In this document: piece after piece, positions 24,438 to 33,163 of the stretch | Numbering within the stretch: position 1 is the first letter of the stretch | Layout of the letters: every line of letters starts with the position of its first letter | DNA from: Blakeslea trispora | Lineage: Eukaryota; Mucoromycota; Mucoromycetes; Mucorales; Choanephoraceae | NCBI GenBank assembly: GCA_025331445.1 | Contig: JAIWNE010000071.1 | Span: 1 to 64,000, forward strand | Reading direction: 5' to 3' | Length of the DNA: 64,000 nt | Notes under the pieces: generated by a model | Told to the model about the DNA's origin: nothing | Database searches by the model: none | The model's input: only the letters and a program-made list of their open reading frames with translations | Made by a program: the position numbers and the translations under genes

Positions 24438-25560
24438 TTAGTACTCTCCGTCAAAATCATTATTGGTAGTCTCGTCGTTAATTCTTTGGTTATTGCTATC
24501 GCTTTCCTCATTACTGTCTGCTTTAGATTCTTCATCTTCGCTCTTCTCATCATTTGCATCCCAAGTTACATCGCTCAAGATCATTCCTTTCTTTTTCTTT
24601 GTTTCCTTTAAGATTCTGTCCATCCTCGATTCTTTTTCAGTATGTCTGTCCTTAAACTTTGTCTCCAAGCTGTTCACTATCTCCTTAAAAACAAATAAAT
24701 AACGGATTTAATATTTTATTTGACATTATATAAATCCTTGCACTTGCATTTACCTCGTTTAGAGTAAGATCATGAATTAAACATTCGAGCTCTCCTAATT
24801 TCAACTCTGCTAACGTTCCGGGAAATTTGAACGAATGTAGATCCTCCATTGCGTATTGTCTTTTTCCAATCAAACGCAAAGAAGATGCCTTCGCTTCTAG
24901 CACCATGGCTTGAACAACAGGCATAAACACCTTGATAATATCTTCTTTCGATATGAATCGTAGCGATTCGAGAAATGCATTTAAATGACCTTTCGTGGTA
25001 ACCACAGATTTTAGTCTGTCATTGTAAAGTTTTGCCTTGGTGCTTTTTTTAGCTATTTCTCCTGTCACACCATCTACTACCGTCTTATCTCCCCTCAAAA
25101 TTAGAATCCAAAGATCCAATTTGAAACGCAACCCCACATTTTTACAAGTGCTACTCATTGTATCTCCCCCTAACAGATGAAACAAAAGATAAGGTAAACT
25201 GAAGAGTGGATGTTAACGCATCTGATTTTGGAGCTCACCCGTGTAAAATAACGTGTCTATTTTGGCCAAGATATAATTCAAAGATTTGACCCCAAACTTT
25301 AACCCGCAAATCAAATTCGAAGTATCGCTTAAGTCTTCATTTGAAAATACCCAAGGCCATTCAACATGTGCCCCAAGTCTACAAAAATTGAAGGGCATTA
25401 GTATTCGTAAATACAGACCAACAGTTAGCTGATTGGACTTCCACAAACAAGTAGATTCTGTTAGCAACATGTTCAACAGGTGTAGCGGGCTTGTAGTTTT
25501 CATAGGAATTCAATGCAACTTTCAGCTTTCCTAAATCAACGATCTATGAGTAAGAAAGTT
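24438..25560 (-). CDS. Unidentified multi-exon gene, probably degenerate at its 5' side
   Basis: Not recognised. Three 3' exons splice well: one holding EWPWVFSNEDLSDTSNLICG and ILAKIDTLFYTG (ending near 25246), one from about 25176 to 24755 with STCKNVGLRFKLDLWILILR, KLYNDRLKSVV and LGELECLIHDLTLNE, and a terminal exon with EIVNSLETKFKDRHTEKESR, a KKKK basic patch and an acidic SEDEESKADSNEE tail ending at 24438. Further 5', a coding-like stretch (VDLGKLKVALNSYENYKPAT, RIYLFVEVQSANCW) lies in a different frame from the next exon. The only obvious intron between them gives a stop, suggesting a frameshift. It borders the transposon island and may be a dying member of a lineage-specific family. 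Confidence 0.45.
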
Positions 25561-25913
25561 GCAATCATTACTAAGTTAATATATTCCAAGCATTCCTTGG
25601 TCACCTTTTTGAATTTGATTGAAAGTGGATTTGTGTTATTATTCCTATAAGCAACCTTCTTATTTTTTGTCTAATCTCTTGACTTAGAGAGACCATCAAT
25701 GTGGGAACCGTGTATTGAAATTGAGAATTCTGTCACTTAAGTTTTCATTAAGCTATTGTGTACCAATGCTTGTTAGACGTTTGATTTCAGGATTATCTCT
25801 GGTAATATTCGAAATGATTTCAAGTTTCCAACCTTGTGAACATTATTTGATTTATCTGTCAAAATAACTTTTGAAAATGATTAATTCAATCCCCAATTTT
25901 ACAAGTTGTTCTA

Positions 25914-26087
25914 CTGGTTTTTAACTTAGAATTCGGAAATTGGCCCAAAAAATTCGTTTTTTGGCCAAATTGATTTCGGAGACTGCGCACAATGATTTCG
26001 TTTTTTGGCCAAATAGATTTCGGAAATGTGCACCATAGATTTCGTTTTTAGGTACCGTTAATTTCGTTAAGGTATATTATAGGTCTT
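25914..26087 (+). repeat. Left 174-bp terminal inverted repeat
   Basis: Matches the reverse complement of 27578-27751 from the outer ctggtttttaac through the inner ataggtctt; after that the two sides diverge. Contains two near-copies of a module with gttttttggccaaat followed by gatttcgga, then a partial third. Confidence 0.93.
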
Positions 26088-26253
26088 TGATCAGAATAAA
26101 AATGCAAATAAAAAGTGACATACGTTTTATGACCTTTGAAGTGTCTACACAAATTGAAATTATGATGTTGCTGCGTAAGGTGTTGCTGAAACACACTTAG
26201 TCAAACAAGCTTTTATTGGTTCCTGAATAGAGGTACTACGGATCCCTTCGATT

Positions 26254-26262
26254 TATATAAAG
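26254..26262 (+). promoter_or_regulatory. TATA box of the mariner transposase
   Basis: tatataaag lies 53 bp before the transposase ATG at 26315, inside the element but outside the TIR, a plausible core promoter position for a fungal gene. Confidence 0.55.
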
Positions 26263-26314
26263 GGACACATTTAGGAGTCCTGATTTTGATCCATTAAATA
26301 CATTCTTTAAAAAG

Positions 26315-27510
26315 ATGAGCCAAGAAACTTATTACTCTGTTAACACTACTGCACCCGTTGCTTTGACTTCTGAAAACCGTGAGTAGTACCTTGATGATTT
26401 CCATTTGTCTGAATTTGCTCCTCATAATTTCTTATAGCATCTCAAGTACCAGTAGCTCAACGTGCTACCAAGAGAGGTCCATACAAAAAAATGACAGAAG
26501 AAATCTGGAAGTTGTTCATTTCTCATTATGTTGCAAGTGGAAAGAACGTCTCTGAAGCAGCTAAGGCCATTGGCTTCTCAACTTCTACCATGAGCGACTA
26601 TGTCAAGCGTTGCGAAGAAACTGATGATTGGGGGATGCCAAATTTAAAGTTTCGAGGAAGAACTGCACCTCCTACCATTAAAGAAAGACACAGCATCTTC
26701 ATCGAAAGCCTTTTGGAAGAACGAGCAGAGATCACTCTTAGGGACATAAGTCTTCAACTTCAGGATGCATTTCCAGAGGATTTTGCCAGGCCACTTAGCA
26801 CCTCAGCAATTTCCAGATTTGTGATTAATAAGCTCGACTTCACTTTGAAAAAGGCTCAAATATACCCTGTTAGAAGAGACTCCCAGGAGATCCGAGACAA
26901 GCGACGTGAATACTGTACAAAGATCAACGAAGAGCAACAAGTATGGTATTTGCAGAATTGCATTTTTGTCGATGAAACTGGGTTCAACTTGCATATCAAC
27001 CGTACCCAAGCCAGAACAAAGCGTGGTACTCCTGCAAGAATAAAGGTGGACACTTCTTCGAAAGGACGAAACCTCACTGTCTTTGCCGCAATGAGTCACG
27101 CTGGTTTAGAGATCTCAGCTTGCCATTGTAATCGAGGTACAACCAGGTCAGAGCAGTTTGAGGATTTCATCAACGTCTTGATCAGGCACATGAATCAACG
27201 AGGCTTAAATGGATATTATGTGATCTTTGACAATGCTCCTATTCATAGCACAAGCGCTATGAATAAGCTAACTGATGCAGGATACCATCCTCTAAAGCTT
27301 CCACCATGGTCTCCTTTCTTGAACCCCATTGAAGAACTCTTTTCAAAGCTGAAGCACAATGTCAAGAAGCACCAATTGCGGCATCATGATGAGCTGCTTC
27401 AGAGAATTAGAGAATCCGCTTCTCTGATTACATCTGATGACTGTAAAGGATGGATTAGACATTCCCTTACTTTTTTTGCTAGATGTATCCGTGAAGAAGA
27501 AATGCTGTAA
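26315..27510 (+). CDS. Tc1/mariner-superfamily DDE transposase, one intron
   Basis: Cut-and-paste transposase of the surrounding element. Exon 1 (26315-26378) starts MSQETYYSVNTTAPVALTSE. A 59-nt intron (26379-26437, gtgagt...ttatag) joins to exon 2 (26438-27510), giving 378 residues. N-terminal helix-turn-helix: NVSEAAKAIGFSTSTMSDYV. Catalytic motifs: IFVDETGFNLH (first Asp), YYVIFDNAPIHS (second Asp) and WSPFLNPIEELFSKLKHNV (Glu). I count 33 residues from the second Asp to the first Glu of NPIEE and 34 to the next, so DD33E or DD34E depending on the catalytic Glu. The GTPARIK and C-terminal regions are complete and no stop interrupts it. The long TIRs and the 5' intron are less common for Tc1 elements. 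Confidence 0.92.
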
Positions 27511-27577
27511 ATAAATTTGATTATAAAAAGAAGTTGCTTTTGTTGCATTTGACTACTGTCTTGATTTTATTTATTGT

Positions 27578-27751
27578 AAGACCTATAATATACCTTAACG
27601 AAATTAACGGTACCTAAAAACGAAATCTATGGTGCACATTTCCGAAATCTATTTGGCCAAAAAACGAAATCATTGTGCGCAGTCTCCGAAATCAATTTGG
27701 CCAAAAAACGAATTTTTTGGGCCAATTTCCGAATTCTAAGTTAAAAACCAG
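27578..27751 (-). repeat. Right 174-bp terminal inverted repeat
   Basis: Inverted copy of 25914-26087. Its outer end abuts the TA (27752-27753) that is also the flank of the next element. Confidence 0.93.
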
Positions 27752-27884
27752 TAGAGATATGTCCAAAAATTATCGCCCCGCTCCGTTTTGAGTTTTCTCA
27801 AGATACACATTGTCGATTACCAAAAAAAAGGATATCATTGTGGGTCGTTCCTACCACAATTGCCGTGTGGCTCACTCCGACTTC

Positions 27885-27970
27885 GGATGTGGTTATAGGC
27901 CTTCAGGCCGCGCTTTTATTCTCAGATTATATAAAATAAAATAAAATTTCTATATCTATTTCTTTATACC
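27885..27970 (+). repeat. Left inverted terminal repeat of DIRS
   Basis: Reads ggatgtggttataggccttc through ctttatacc and is the reverse complement of 31929-32014, with no mismatch seen by eye over 86 bp. The outer 48 bp (27837-27884) is not shared with the right end but is copied in the internal complementary region. Confidence 0.9.
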
Positions 27971-27997
27971 TTTCAAAGCCGCGCATCGTGGTACAAC

Positions 27998-28765
27998 ATG
28001 TCAAATGAATTATCTGCAGAAGAAATTCGAGAATTACGAGAGCTTAGAGATCAACTCAAGCGTCAACAATTACAGGAAGACCGAGAACCAAGACGGCTTC
28101 CAAATGAAATATTCTTGGAATTGGAAGAAACTCCCAGTTCTCAACTTAAGAATAAACTCAAACAATTTGCCAGGATCACACCAAGATTCGAAGGGGATTC
28201 CTGGACAAAGACTGGAGCAGCCAACAAAGGATGTCTCCAAGACCTCAAAAGATACAAGATCGATGCTCTACAACAGATCAATGCGATCACAAAGGGGGCC
28301 GATCGGCTTAGAACAGCAGCCAGAGGAGCAACAGACCTTTATCAAGACCTCCAACAGATCTTTGAAGAAGGGGAAGATGAGAACTCAATGGACATCATCC
28401 TGGAAAAGGCTCGAAGACTTTCGATTTACTGTTGGGCAACCGGTAAAGAATTGGACAAGGATGCCAAACAGGTCAACCTTCGAGCAATCCAACTCCCAAG
28501 CAACCTCAAGTACTTGGAAGAAGATGATGATGACGATGAAAACAAGGAATATTTCATCAACAACGAAATCATGGAAAAGATCAACAAAGCCAAATACGAA
28601 AACGCAGTTGTTCGAAGAGCTACCGGTGGTGAGTACAAGAGACACACCTATGGAGGAAACTACAAGACCAAGAAAAATTTTTTGGGGAAAAGCCACTTCC
28701 GCCAACGACCACCACCGCCAGCTCCAAGACAGGAACAGCACCCTGGTCACTCCAAAGACCAGTGA
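27998..28765 (+). CDS. DIRS Gag-like protein
   Basis: 255 residues from ATG 27998, first frame of the element. The N-terminus is acidic and helical with a predicted coiled coil (EIRELRELRDQLKRQQLQED), followed by a helical body with YKIDALQQINAITKGADRL and an acidic DDDDDENKEY stretch. The basic, Gly/Pro-rich C-terminus includes RRATGGEYKRHTYGGNYK and RQRPPPPAPRQE, suited to nucleic-acid binding. No zinc knuckle is visible. The stop overlaps the start of the next frame as GTGA at 28762-28765. Function is assigned by position and composition. Confidence 0.8.
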   Translation: MSNELSAEEIRELRELRDQLKRQQLQEDREPRRLPNEIFLELEETPSSQLKNKLKQFARITPRFEGDSWTKTGAANKGCLQDLKRYKIDALQQINAITKGADRLRTAARGATDLYQDLQQIFEEGEDENSMDIILEKARRLSIYCWATGKELDKDAKQVNLRAIQLPSNLKYLEEDDDDDENKEYFINNEIMEKINKAKYENAVVRRATGGEYKRHTYGGNYKTKKNFLGKSHFRQRPPPPAPRQEQHPGHSKDQ

Positions 28766-30786
28766 TCGAGAAGGAAATAGCCCCATCAACCAAGACATCA
28801 CCAATCAAATTAGAGATGCAAAAACTAATAAAACCTACAAAAACATTAGAAAATTTAGGAAAAGATCAAAAAATATCAGAAAATTATTCAATTCCAGAAG
28901 ATGGAATACCACCAGGTGCAAGATTACAACTATTTCAAGACAATTGGAAACAGAGAATCAAGCATCAATGGCCATTATCAGTGATTCAGGACGGTTACCG
29001 AATTCAATTCAACAAACTACCGATTCCATGGAAAGAAAAGAAATTCAACTATTCAGCTTCAGACCAACAGTCAGTGGATCTTGCAGTACAAGCCTTTCTG
29101 AAATCTCAAATCATAGAACGTTCTCCGAATCAAGATTCCCGTTTTCTGTCAAACTTGTTCACCATTCAAGAAGAAACGAAGGTTCGCCCTATCTTGGACT
29201 GTCGCCGAATCAATCAATATGTACAGTGCCAGCATTTCAAGATGGAAGGGGTTCCAGCGTTAAGGGAGTTGATAGAAGAGAAAGATCTGATTTGCAAGGT
29301 CGATTTGAAGGATGCGTATGTGGTTGTTCCAATACACACAGAATCCAGGAAGTTCTTGTCTTTCCGTCACAAAGGTATTGTATACCAGTATCGATCGCTA
29401 GCATTTGGATTGAGTGTAGCACCTCGGGTGTTCTCCAAACTAATGCGCTTTGCTATGGAAGCTATTCGGGAGAAGGGCATTCGGATAGTGTATTACCTAG
29501 ACGATGTTTGTCTATTAGCCAAGTCAGCAGAGGAAATGGAAAAGAATGTGAAGGAGGTTTTACATCACTTGACAGAGCTCGGTTTCATCATCAACTACAA
29601 GAAGAGCGACTTACTTCCCAAACAGGTGCAAGACTTTCTGGGATTCACATTCGACTCGAAGAAGATGGAGATCCGAGTGCCGGAAAAAAAGTTGTCAAAG
29701 CTGACATCCCGGGTCAAACAACTCTTGAAAAGAGCAAGTCATTTCTCATGTCGTTGGATAGCGAGCCTATTAGGGAAGATAACTGCGATGATTCCTGCAA
29801 TGGGAGAAGCCCTACTGAGAGTTCGATTCTTGCAGAGGGACTTAGCGAGAGCCTTGAGACAACAAGCATACAATTGGGAAGCTCCATGCAAGATCTCCCA
29901 TCAGACATGGGAAGAATTACAATGGTGGATAACCAATGCAGTCAAGAAGAATGGCCTACCAATCCGAGTACCGGAACCAGCCGATCCGAAGGTAAAGATT
30001 TATGTAGACGCTTCAGATACAGGTTGGGGAGTGAGCTCGACAACAGTGGAGACGAGCGGGTTTTGGTTGCCAGAAGAAAAAGAAACTTCGATAAATACAA
30101 GGGAGCTGAAGACGATACTCTTTGCACTGCAGCTACACGCAGAAAGATACAAAGGAGAAGTGATTCATATCTACACCGACAACATGACAGCATTGAAACA
30201 TGTCAAGAAGTCAGGAGGAACGGCTTCCGCTCTGCTTCAAGCACTGACGTTGGAGATACAACAGATTGTTACAACCAATCGACTGCAAGTCCGATATTTC
30301 CACATTCCAGGAGTAGCAAATATTTCGGCAGACAAGCTCAGCAGAATCAAGAAGCCTTTGTACGAGTGGACGTTACCCAGAAGGTTTTTCCGTCAGATTC
30401 AAACCAGATGGAAGATGACACTGGATGCCTTTGCATCAAGGGAAAACACCCGCCTATCAAAGTATTGGAGCCGCATGCCCGATCCATCTGCCCTGGCGAC
30501 AGACGCCTTCAAACAACAGTGGCCGAAGAAGGGGCTTTATCTGCATCCTCCATGGAAACTCATTCCCAAAGTACTCCACAAACTGCAGCAGGAACAGGTA
30601 CAGTCAGCAGTGATGATTACACCAAGATGGCAAACCCAGTACTGGTGGCCGATGCTACTACGACAGGCCATCGAACAACCAATCCACATGCAAGTGAACA
30701 AGACCTGGTGCTTGACCGCATGGCGGTTATCAGGAATTCGCAGCAAAAACAAGGAATTATTTCTGGGGAAGCAAGCGACTACTTGA
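28762..30786 (+). CDS. DIRS polyprotein: reverse transcriptase, RNase H, DAM-like methyltransferase
   Basis: 674 codons counting from GTG at 28762; the first ATG is 28816, and a -1 frameshift from gag is an alternative mode of expression. RT motifs in order: VRPILDCRRINQYV, KVDLKDAYVVVPI, YQYRSLAFGLSVAPRVFSKL and the catalytic YYLDDVCLL. RNase H: KIYVDASDTGWGVSS, INTRELKTILFAL and IHIYTDNMTALKHV. The last part, TLDAFASRENTRLSKYW with LHPPWKLIPKVL and VMITPRWQTQYWWPML, matches the methyltransferase-like domain typical of DIRS. The frame is free of stops throughout. Two other frames are also widely open across this region. Confidence 0.93.
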   Translation: MIEKEIAPSTKTSPIKLEMQKLIKPTKTLENLGKDQKISENYSIPEDGIPPGARLQLFQDNWKQRIKHQWPLSVIQDGYRIQFNKLPIPWKEKKFNYSASDQQSVDLAVQAFLKSQIIERSPNQDSRFLSNLFTIQEETKVRPILDCRRINQYVQCQHFKMEGVPALRELIEEKDLICKVDLKDAYVVVPIHTESRKFLSFRHKGIVYQYRSLAFGLSVAPRVFSKLMRFAMEAIREKGIRIVYYLDDVCLLAKSAEEMEKNVKEVLHHLTELGFIINYKKSDLLPKQVQDFLGFTFDSKKMEIRVPEKKLSKLTSRVKQLLKRASHFSCRWIASLLGKITAMIPAMGEALLRVRFLQRDLARALRQQAYNWEAPCKISHQTWEELQWWITNAVKKNGLPIRVPEPADPKVKIYVDASDTGWGVSSTTVETSGFWLPEEKETSINTRELKTILFALQLHAERYKGEVIHIYTDNMTALKHVKKSGGTASALLQALTLEIQQIVTTNRLQVRYFHIPGVANISADKLSRIKKPLYEWTLPRRFFRQIQTRWKMTLDAFASRENTRLSKYWSRMPDPSALATDAFKQQWPKKGLYLHPPWKLIPKVLHKLQQEQVQSAVMITPRWQTQYWWPMLLRQAIEQPIHMQVNKTWCLTAWRLSGIRSKNKELFLGKQATT

Positions 30787-31892
30787 CTCATTCAAACAAG
30801 ATAAGCACCAGAAAAAGTTATGATACGCAATGGAGGAAGTATGCCGAATGGTGTCTGCGACAAGAACCTGCTCTGGAACCTACCGCATACAACCCAACAA
30901 AGGTTGTTGAATATCTAGTTTACAACAAGGATTTCTCTCCACAACACCTAAACAGCATTCGTTCAGCTATCGCTTCAGTGTATCGGGAATTGCACCCTTC
31001 AAGACCGGCTCTTGCTTCAAATACATTAGTAATAAAATTTTTTCAAGCAAGAAAGAGGACCAACCCTAAACTGCCAAATTCAGCTAGGGAGGTTTATAGC
31101 TTAGAACCTTTGATTAAGATGATTCGTTCTTGGGGTGATTCAGAGCATTTGGACCTTCGAAGACTTCAAGACAAGACCATCTTACTACTGGCAATGGTAA
31201 CAATGTGACGACCTCGCTCTGATTTGGGAAACCTACAAAGAAGAGACATAACATTTGAAGTGGACGAGCAAAGTGGTCTTGAAGGCGTTTGTATCCTTGC
31301 ACGAGACCCTAAGGAAATTGTTCCAAAACAATCCAAATTTGGACCTATCGAAGACACACTTATGTGTCCTGTGTATACACTCAAGATGTTCGTGGATAGA
31401 ACTGCATCATGGCGCCAGAACCTGCCCGATGATCACAAGTTGTTTTTGAAGTTTATTGACAGCGATGACATTAGCCAGATAGAATCAGCAGGAAGTAAGA
31501 CGGTGTCGATGTGGGTAAAGAACCGACTTCAGCAAGCAGGAATTGATACAAGTAAATTCAAGGCACATTCTCTGCGAGCAGCAGCCAGCACCTTTGCGGT
31601 ACAACAAGGGGCATCTATACAAGAAGTCAAATTACATGCCAATTGGAGTCTTCACGCTGACACGTTTGAGCGATTTTATTTGCGTCCTGCAGACAGACAA
31701 CGTCAAGGCCAAGCCATAAGCAAGAAGATTTTTCAAGCTACTGAAAACAGAACCACATCCGAAGTCGGAGTGAGCCACACGGCAATTGTGGTAGGAACGA
31801 CCCACAATGGCCTAGTTGGCGAAACGAAGACAGAGGATGTGGTGGGTGCCCGCCCTTGGTATGAAAATTGGTGGCCATTTTCCCAGCCCTAA
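30627..31892 (+). pseudogene. DIRS tyrosine recombinase with one in-frame TGA
   Basis: Third frame; it overlaps the end of the RT frame by 160 bp if it starts at the ATG at 30627. The frame is open upstream as far as 28005, so a longer overlap is possible. N-terminal core-binding part: SNKISTRKSYDTQWRKYAEW and LNSIRSAIASVYREL. Catalytic part: the first Arg in RPRSDL (31209 onward), HSLRAAASTFA with the His-x-x-Arg pair, LHANWS with the second His, and FERFYLRP with the nucleophilic Tyr. A TGA at 31206-31208 sits directly before RPRSDL, where related proteins as I remember them have Trp (TGG), so one G-to-A change explains it. Apart from that the frame is continuous to 31892. Readthrough or a sequencing error cannot be excluded. 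Confidence 0.85.
31752..31843. other. DIRS internal complementary region (ICR)
   Basis: 31752-31808 is the reverse complement of the left terminus (27837-27893) and 31809-31843 is the reverse complement of the right terminus (32006-32040). The two meet at 31808/31809. In DIRS-1 this arrangement templates circularisation of the cDNA ends. Here the ICR lies inside the last codons of the recombinase frame, so the sequence is both coding and cis-acting. Confidence 0.9.
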
Positions 31893-31928
31893 AGACTTGA
31901 AAAGATCTTGACGATGACGCCTTTTTTA

Positions 31929-32014
31929 GGTATAAAGAAATAGATATAGAAATTTTATTTTATTTTATATAATCTGAGAATAAAAGCGCGGCCTGAAGGC
32001 CTATAACCACATCC
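31929..32014 (-). repeat. Right inverted terminal repeat of DIRS
   Basis: Starts ggtataaagaaatagatata and is the inverted copy of 27885-27970. The 26 bp outside it (32015-32040, ctctgtcttcg...ctaggcc) is specific to the right end. Confidence 0.9.
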
Positions 32015-32358
32015 TCTGTCTTCGTTTCGCCAACTAGGCCATTCTGTGAGGAATCGCAGGGATTTTTTTTCTGTCTCATTACTTTTTCTGCTTTTTGTTG
32101 AACTTATATGACCCATAACGAAAAGTGTGTTTTTCCAAAAATTCCTTATGAAATAGCAGGCAGTTAAAACTCAGAATAACATCGTTTCTTCATCATCGTT
32201 CTCTTCTGACATGTACTTTTTTATGCTAAGTATGTAGAAGAAGAAAAAAGAAAAATAATGGTAGTAGTTTCGACTTTCTATCACCATTTTTCGTAGAGTA
32301 ATCAACTTTTTCAAAAAAATGTTGATTTCGGGGCTGATAATTTTTGGACATATCTCTA

Positions 32359-32650
32359 GCTGTATTTGCCCAAAAACGACAGACTTGAGCTTAAAATTTA
32401 TTCGGTTGTAAGAAGCAAAAGGATAACGTCTTACAATCAACTAAAGATGATTCGAGTTTCTTTTTTGCAAAACTTTGGGTCGTTCAGGTCATTTGTTTGG
32501 CAATGGTGACCCGGTTTCCTTGATTTGGTTGACAACTCTTTGGACGCTACTACTAGTTACACTAACCATTTCACCCATCTTGGCATAAGAGAAATTTGCT
32601 TCCTTAAGCCAATAAAAAACCCCCACAATATCTCTAAATCAACGATTGCA
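32359..32650 (-). pseudogene. Old Tc1-like transposase relic, N-terminal part
   Basis: Reading the minus strand down from about 32610 gives a helix-turn-helix stretch (YAKMGEMVSVTSSSVQRVV and NQIKETGSPLPNK), a stop, PERPKVLQKRNSNHL, another stop, then LIVRRYPFASYNRINFKLK, a layout familiar from the DNA-binding half of Tc1 transposases. It ends at the TA where the transposon block inserted. Joining across the block at that TA keeps the frame open for about 20 more codons (EQLVKLGIELI on the minus strand below 25911). It is a decayed target, not a functional gene. Confidence 0.6.
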
Positions 32651-33163
32651 TAGCTATGCAATTGATTTTCCAATGATGTACAACCTCTGTCTATCTAACA
32701 TGTACTTTTAACGCAATCCAGAGGTTTTGTGTGTGCGCAATTTGTTTAACTTATTCAATATTCTGAAATGGTATAAAGACAAGCAGAAAAAAGAATTCGA
32801 ATGTCTCAAAAGCTTATTTTCTATTCAAGATATTTTTCGGCCCGGGTAACATTGTTTCTTGGGTTCATTGCTGAGAAGCTTTAGTTTCTCTTTTAGCAAG
32901 TGGTGTGGCAACTTTCTCAACTCGGAGAATTGTGTAACACAAAAGGGGTTCCTGCAGAGACAAAATGGTAAAATTGGCACCTGTTTCATTATTCACATTT
33001 TTCTTCTTTTTCTTTCTTCTGTTTAATTTTAACCTTTCCTTCTTTCTTTTTCTCTCTTCTTTCTCCTTTTGTCTGTTTGCTAATGTTTGGAATCTCAATA
33101 TTGCTTGTAGCAGCAATTTGTTTACCATTCACATACATCGTGTTTACACAGAAACAGACTTGT
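32651..33163. other. AT-rich flank without a supportable gene
   Basis: Contains a pyrimidine-rich tract (about 32995-33065) that creates Lys/Arg- or Phe/Leu-rich open frames on either strand. No gene or RNA is evident. It presumably holds the promoter of the gene starting near 33164. Confidence 0.4.

Larger units (their letters stand above)
25914..27751 (+). mobile_element. Intact mariner-like DNA transposon with 174-bp perfect TIRs
   Basis: The element is 1838 bp, starts ctggtttttaacttag and ends with the reverse complement, with TA at 25912-25913 and 27752-27753. The two ends (25914-26087 and 27578-27751) appear identical over 174 bp by eye. Each arm contains repeated modules: cgttttttggccaaat occurs twice and a shorter tttcgttttta once, spaced like multiple transposase-binding sites. 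It encodes a single uninterrupted transposase with one intron. Identical arms plus an intact gene point to a recent insertion. Confidence 0.93.
27837..32040 (+). mobile_element. DIRS-type tyrosine-recombinase retrotransposon, near complete
   Basis: About 4.2 kb. The classical DIRS architecture is visible: inverted termini (27885-27970 against 31929-32014, 86 bp), unequal outer arms (48 bp left, 26 bp right), and near the 3' end an internal complementary region (31752-31843) complementary first to the left end, then to the right end. It carries gag, RT/RNaseH/methyltransferase and tyrosine recombinase frames in the order and overlap known from Dictyostelium DIRS-1. No target duplication is seen, as expected for recombinase-mediated integration. 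The internal junction cacaat|ggcc defines the ends used here to within two or three bases. One stop in the recombinase may inactivate this copy. Confidence 0.92.
27754..32356. mobile_element. Short TA-flanked inverted-repeat element split by a DIRS insertion
   Basis: The ends gagatatgtccaaaaattat (27754 onward) and their inverted copy (32336-32356) match over 21 bp, then continue with a one-base offset into gccccg. TA flanks both sides (27752-27753 and 32357-32358). Without the DIRS insert (27837-32040) the element is about 399 bp (83 + 316) with no coding capacity, so it resembles a non-autonomous MITE of Tc1/mariner type. Its left TA is shared with the right TA of the mariner element, so one of the two inserted into the other's flanking TA. 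Confidence 0.75.

Noticed and set aside
28005..30600. The upstream two thirds of the 1067-codon frame as an independent protein
   Set aside because: It overlaps the well-supported gag and RT frames and has biased Ser/Arg/Thr-rich composition without motifs. Kept only as a finding about frame overlap; the recombinase is annotated from 30627.
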